A DNA stretch of 33,837 nucleotides from Oscillospiraceae bacterium. GTDB taxonomy: Bacteria > Bacillota > Clostridia > Saccharofermentanales > Saccharofermentanaceae. The stretch lies in the NCBI GenBank assembly GCA_902802325.1, contig CADCLV010000020.1:1791-35627 (forward strand), written 5' to 3'. Under the pieces are notes generated by a model. That model saw nothing but the letters and a program-made list of their open reading frames with translations, did no database searches and was not told the DNA's origin. This document shows, piece by piece, positions 31,003 through 33,837 of the stretch. Positions within the stretch are counted from its first letter, which is position 1; every line of letters begins with the position of its first letter. Both the position numbers and the translations under genes were made by a program.

Positions 31003-32148
31003 TTATGCGCCAAGAAGATTCTGGTCAAAGGCAAATAAGGCTTCGTTAATGCGATAGATATCGTAGTTTTTATTTTCGATGAAATACTCCACGATCACAT
31101 CTGCTTTATTCGAATGGGAAAGCGCAAACCCTGCCTTTTTCAGGAACTCTTCCGTCTCAGAAAGATCCAGTTCCAGCGCCACGGCAAATGCCAGCACCGT
31201 CTGTTTACTGGGGCGGTAGAAGACATCGCTGCGGATCTTGGAGAACAGTTTTCTGTCAATGTTGGCCTTCTTATAGCACTCGGAATCTTTCATGCCCCGG
31301 GCATCGATCATACGAAGAAGGGCCTGGGAGAAACTCTCATCCAGATTCGCAAGCGCTTCGGCAAGTCCGCCCGGCGTACTTCCCGGCATCGACGCGCAGC
31401 TCATCGCCTCCGCCTTAATATTCATCATCGGCGGCGCGTCATCCAAAGAAACGGCTTCATCCATTTCCGCATCTTCAACGGGCTCTTCTGAAACCGCGCG
31501 TGCGCACTCGGAAGACTTTGGTTTTCTCGATCGGGAAAATAAAGAACGTCGGGAACCGCTGACCCCGCCAAAGGCAACCGATCTTGCCACATCTCCCAGG
31601 AAATTTCCCGGGCCTTTTCCGTCGTCATATATATTCCGGATATATCCCGAGAGCTCGGAATAGAGACGTACATCGAACCTGAAACTTTCCCGGTCAAAGA
31701 TCACGAGGATCACGTCCATCTCGTTTTCTTCCAGAAAAGCACGGATCGTGCTGACAGCCACTTCCAGTGCCTGCTCCTTCGGATAACCGTAGACACCGGC
31801 AGAGATCATCGGAAAAGCAACCGATTCACAGTGCTTTTCAAACGCTAAAAGAAGGGAGTTTCTATATGCAGAACGGAGGAGTTCTTCTTCACCGTGTCTT
31901 CCACCCTGCCAGATCGGACCGACGGTATGAATGACGTATTTCGCGGGAAGGTCATAGCCGAGTGTCACCTTCGCCTCCCCGGTCCGGCAGCCGTGAAGAC
32001 CTCGGCACTCTTCCAGAAGACGCGGCCCGGCCGCACGATGGATCGCGCCATCGACACCACCACCGCCGAGAAGCGACGTGTTCGCCGCATTCACGATGGC
32101 ATCCACATGAAGCTTTGTGATATCACCTGAAACTATGCGAAAAGGCAT
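31003..32148 (-). CDS. Macro-domain protein with an extra C-terminal helical domain
   Basis: Seen in 381 residues: an N-terminal macro domain (about 1-165) with GDI (8-10), NAAN (20-23), [10 protein letters not shown] (28-37), [10 protein letters not shown] and the phosphate-loop-like [13 protein letters not shown]. These are ADP-ribose-binding elements of the O-acetyl-ADP-ribose deacetylase (YmdB-like) class. A charged linker (about 170-255) follows. The C-terminal 115 residues (about 265-381) are helical, contain [14 protein letters not shown] and [32 protein letters not shown], and look helix-turn-helix-like (XRE type). Inferred: removal of ADP-ribose linked to a DNA- or RNA-binding activity. 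AAGGAGGGG precedes ATG 32148. It follows a small membrane protein gene; no terminator is seen after it. Confidence 0.88.
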   Translation of the reverse strand: MPFRIVSGDITKLHVDAIVNAANTSLLGGGGVDGAIHRAAGPRLLEECRGLHGCRTGEAKVTLGYDLPAKYVIHTVGPIWQGGRHGEEELLRSAYRNSLLLAFEKHCESVAFPMISAGVYGYPKEQALEVAVSTIRAFLEENEMDVILVIFDRESFRFDVRLYSELSGYIRNIYDDGKGPGNFLGDVARSVAFGGVSGSRRSLFSRSRKPKSSECARAVSEEPVEDAEMDEAVSLDDAPPMMNIKAEAMSCASMPGSTPGGLAEALANLDESFSQALLRMIDARGMKDSECYKKANIDRKLFSKIRSDVFYRPSKQTVLAFAVALELDLSETEEFLKKAGFALSHSNKADVIVEYFIENKNYDIYRINEALFAFDQNLLGA

Positions 32149-32183
32149 ACTCTAGACCCCTCCTTCTTCGTCTGTCTTCTCCA

Positions 32184-32591
32184 TTATACGTCGTGGAAAG
32201 ATCTCGGGAAAGCAGAAGGATCTCTTCTCTTCGGAGCACTCGCAGAAGCATCCGCCGGAGTCTGCGGCTTCGGGGCCGGAGTCTTCGAAGGAGTCTCGTT
32301 CTGACCAGATTGCTGTACCTGGGAAACCGTCGCTTTCTGGACCAGTCCTTTTCCCTTCGGAGCGAGAGAAAACGTCGATTTTTTATATCCGCTCAGGCCG
32401 GAATATCTTTCTCTCTTATCGCCGCTTTTCAGAGTTTCATCAGCTGTAAAGTGCACGCGGGCAGAATAGTGTTCTGCATCTGCGTGATAGTCGCCGTAAT
32501 TGTTAGAATTATTGAGTACTGTAGAAGCGATCCAGAATGCCAGACCGAATCCGAAAGCACTTGCGAATATGAAAGCGATAAATTCGATCAT
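32184..32591 (-). CDS. Small membrane-anchored low-complexity protein
   Basis: I do not recognise this 135-residue protein. Seen: one N-terminal hydrophobic helix (about 3-26), then an extended polar chain, Pro/Ala/Lys/Gln-rich toward the C-terminus (about 95-125) and probably disordered. AGGAG lies 7-8 bases before ATG 32591, which is 5 bases from the upstream stop, so it is in one operon with the zinc-ribbon protein. Length and composition fit a spacer or adaptor at the membrane, but no function is claimed. Confidence 0.7.
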   Translation of the reverse strand: MIEFIAFIFASAFGFGLAFWIASTVLNNSNNYGDYHADAEHYSARVHFTADETLKSGDKRERYSGLSGYKKSTFSLAPKGKGLVQKATVSQVQQSGQNETPSKTPAPKPQTPADASASAPKRRDPSAFPRSFHDV

Positions 32592-32595
32592 TGTC

Positions 32596-33837
32596 TTACT
32601 CCTGTCTCTTCTTTACGAAGTTAAATGTTTTACTGGACTGTGTCAGCTCGATCTGTTTGATCACTCTTTTCATCTTTCTGGCCCCTGTAGTAAACAGCGT
32701 GATGATACCGAGAACAATCGCGACAATGATCTTCCCTCTTCCGTCGTTTCTTGAGCTGCCTGTTCTTCTTGTCGTACCCGTCGTCAGCAATACTGTAAAC
32801 ATCCCCTTGAAAAGGAAATAGGACAGAAATGTCAGTGCAATACCGATTCCAATCGTCATCGCCCAGAAAAGAGGTTTCCTCCAGGGAAGACCGCAAACGA
32901 CCTTGCCGGTCTGACCGTTGACCAGAATGGTGTTATGTTTCCCCTCGTATGTAAAGGTGACGAACCACACCGGGAACATCGCGTACTTATATGTGTTCAG
33001 GACCGAGGTAACATGCGATTCCGCTTCGATTTTAGGAGAAGAACCCCTTACTCCTTTTAACGCTTCTTCTATAAAGATCTCATGGGCACGGTCTCCCGCC
33101 ACCTTCCACATCTCGTCATAGGTAATATCGGAAGCATTCGAATAGAAGCCGAGAAGATAATCCTCATCAAAGGGGATCATGCCGGAAGAATTGAAAGGTT
33201 CCAGTCGTGCTGAACTCTCATTGGAGAGGATCGCACACCCGTCGATCGGGAATTTCTTCAGGCTGAGATTTCCTCTTTTCCCAGTGTAGATCGTTTTGGT
33301 GGATTTACCCGATGAAACTTTGCTGGAGATAAGACAGGATCCCTCAAACTCCGTTTCCACGACCCAGTATGGAAGATAGATGCCGCGCACATCTTCCGGC
33401 TGGAAATTCTTGATCGCCGTCGGCACGAAAATAGAATGCGCGATTCTCTCACGTATCGCATTGAGTGCCCGCTCTTTCGTTATGGAAAACGGGATAATGA
33501 GGTCCGGCATTTTCTCCTTCGAAACACGCGAGAAAACAACGTTTGGATTTCCGCAGAAAACACACTTCGTGGATGCTTCGGATCCGTGGATCACGATCTC
33601 GCCGCCACACTCACTGCAGGTGTAGATGTAGTTCTCGAGATATTCCTCGACGATTTCTTCGTTATCCTCGCCATAGATCTCGCCACGGCTTCTGACACGT
33701 TCATCTTCCCTGTACTTCTTCGCTTCCGATTCGACGTCTTCCGCATTAAAAGTACTGCCGCATGAAGTGCACAGCATTTTTTTGACGCCCGGATCGTAGA
33801 TCAAGGCATGACTGCATTTCTTACATAGTGTGGCCAT
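32596..33837 (-). CDS. Zinc-ribbon membrane protein (TFIIB-type ribbon), start at window edge
   Basis: Seen in 413 residues: two zinc ribbons, CKKC with CTSC (Cys5, 8, 23, 26) and CSEC with CVFC (Cys74, 77, 92, 95). A beta-rich soluble domain follows (about 105-310), containing LPYWVVETEFEGSC and MFPVWFVTFTYEGK. There are two membrane helices (about 318-342 and 372-390) and a basic C-terminal tail. Related proteins are often named TFIIB-type zinc-ribbon proteins or mislabelled PriA-like helicases; no helicase motif is present here. The ATG occupies the last three bases (33837-33835), so I cannot exclude a start further upstream. First visible gene of an operon with the small membrane protein and macro-domain genes. 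Confidence 0.82.
   Translation of the reverse strand: MATLCKKCSHALIYDPGVKKMLCTSCGSTFNAEDVESEAKKYREDERVRSRGEIYGEDNEEIVEEYLENYIYTCSECGGEIVIHGSEASTKCVFCGNPNVVFSRVSKEKMPDLIIPFSITKERALNAIRERIAHSIFVPTAIKNFQPEDVRGIYLPYWVVETEFEGSCLISSKVSSGKSTKTIYTGKRGNLSLKKFPIDGCAILSNESSARLEPFNSSGMIPFDEDYLLGFYSNASDITYDEMWKVAGDRAHEIFIEEALKGVRGSSPKIEAESHVTSVLNTYKYAMFPVWFVTFTYEGKHNTILVNGQTGKVVCGLPWRKPLFWAMTIGIGIALTFLSYFLFKGMFTVLLTTGTTRRTGSSRNDGRGKIIVAIVLGIITLFTTGARKMKRVIKQIELTQSSKTFNFVKKRQE

Noticed and set aside
1..33837. CRISPR arrays, tRNA or rRNA genes, insertion sequences, prophage
   Set aside because: I found no regularly spaced repeats, cloverleaf-like or rRNA-like segments, transposase, integrase or phage structural proteins by eye; a dedicated RNA scan was not possible.

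Overview
The window reads as the chromosome of a Gram-positive anaerobe of the class Clostridia, probably near Lachnospiraceae. This is inferred from protein style, strong AAGGAGG-type ribosome binding sites, a CD1871A-type small CXXC protein, a DUF6273 domain, a HI0933-type flavoprotein and a Jag/YidC/YidD/RnpA/L34 block. I cannot name the species. No rRNA, tRNA, CRISPR array, transposase, integrase or phage gene was seen. Most genes are housekeeping and lie on the minus strand. The accessory signal is concentrated at the two ends.

Layout. Positions 1-2.8 kb hold a sigma factor fused to a membrane segment and an exported DUF6273 sensor-like domain, then a small membrane protein. Positions 2.9-7.1 kb hold gyrA and a D-Ala-D-Ala carboxypeptidase gene joined by an ATGA stop/start overlap. 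Positions 7.3-8.7 kb, on the plus strand, hold an ECF sigma factor and its probable single-pass anti-sigma partner. Positions 8.7-15.7 kb hold the conserved operon rpmH-rnpA-yidD-yidC-jag-mnmE-mnmG-rsmG, with a near-consensus promoter, a hairpin attenuator after rpmH and a terminator after rsmG. dnaA is not next to rpmH; the neighbour there is alr. Positions 15.8-20.5 kb hold a gene run for a membrane protein, a uridine-kinase-like protein, metA, nnrD and alr. Positions 20.6-23 kb hold a membrane-anchored PQQ-type beta-propeller protein and a translationally coupled small partner. Positions 23.3-27.8 kb hold an EamA-type transporter that overlaps tail-to-tail with a flavoprotein, which is itself coupled to a large GT-C-like membrane protein. 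Positions 28-29 kb hold ddl. Positions 29-30.8 kb hold a thiol/iron-sulfur cassette: a TlpA-like lipoprotein, a 49-residue CD1871A-like CXXC protein and a NapH-like polyferredoxin. Positions 30.9-33.8 kb hold the last 34 codons of a lost EAL (cyclic-di-GMP phosphodiesterase) gene, a macro-domain protein with a novel-looking helical C-terminal domain, a small membrane protein and a double zinc-ribbon membrane protein.

Functional links. Three D-alanine enzymes of peptidoglycan metabolism (Alr, Ddl and the carboxypeptidase) occur within 26 kb. The rpmH operon combines ribosome and tRNA maturation (RnpA, MnmE, MnmG, RsmG) with membrane protein insertion (YidC, YidD). Two sigma systems of different architecture, one fused and one two-gene, lie 5 kb apart. 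The best candidates for new biology are the fused sigma-TM-DUF6273 protein, the TlpA/CXXC/polyferredoxin cassette with its structured leader, the macro-domain fusion operon and the inverted repeat between gyrA and the ECF operon.
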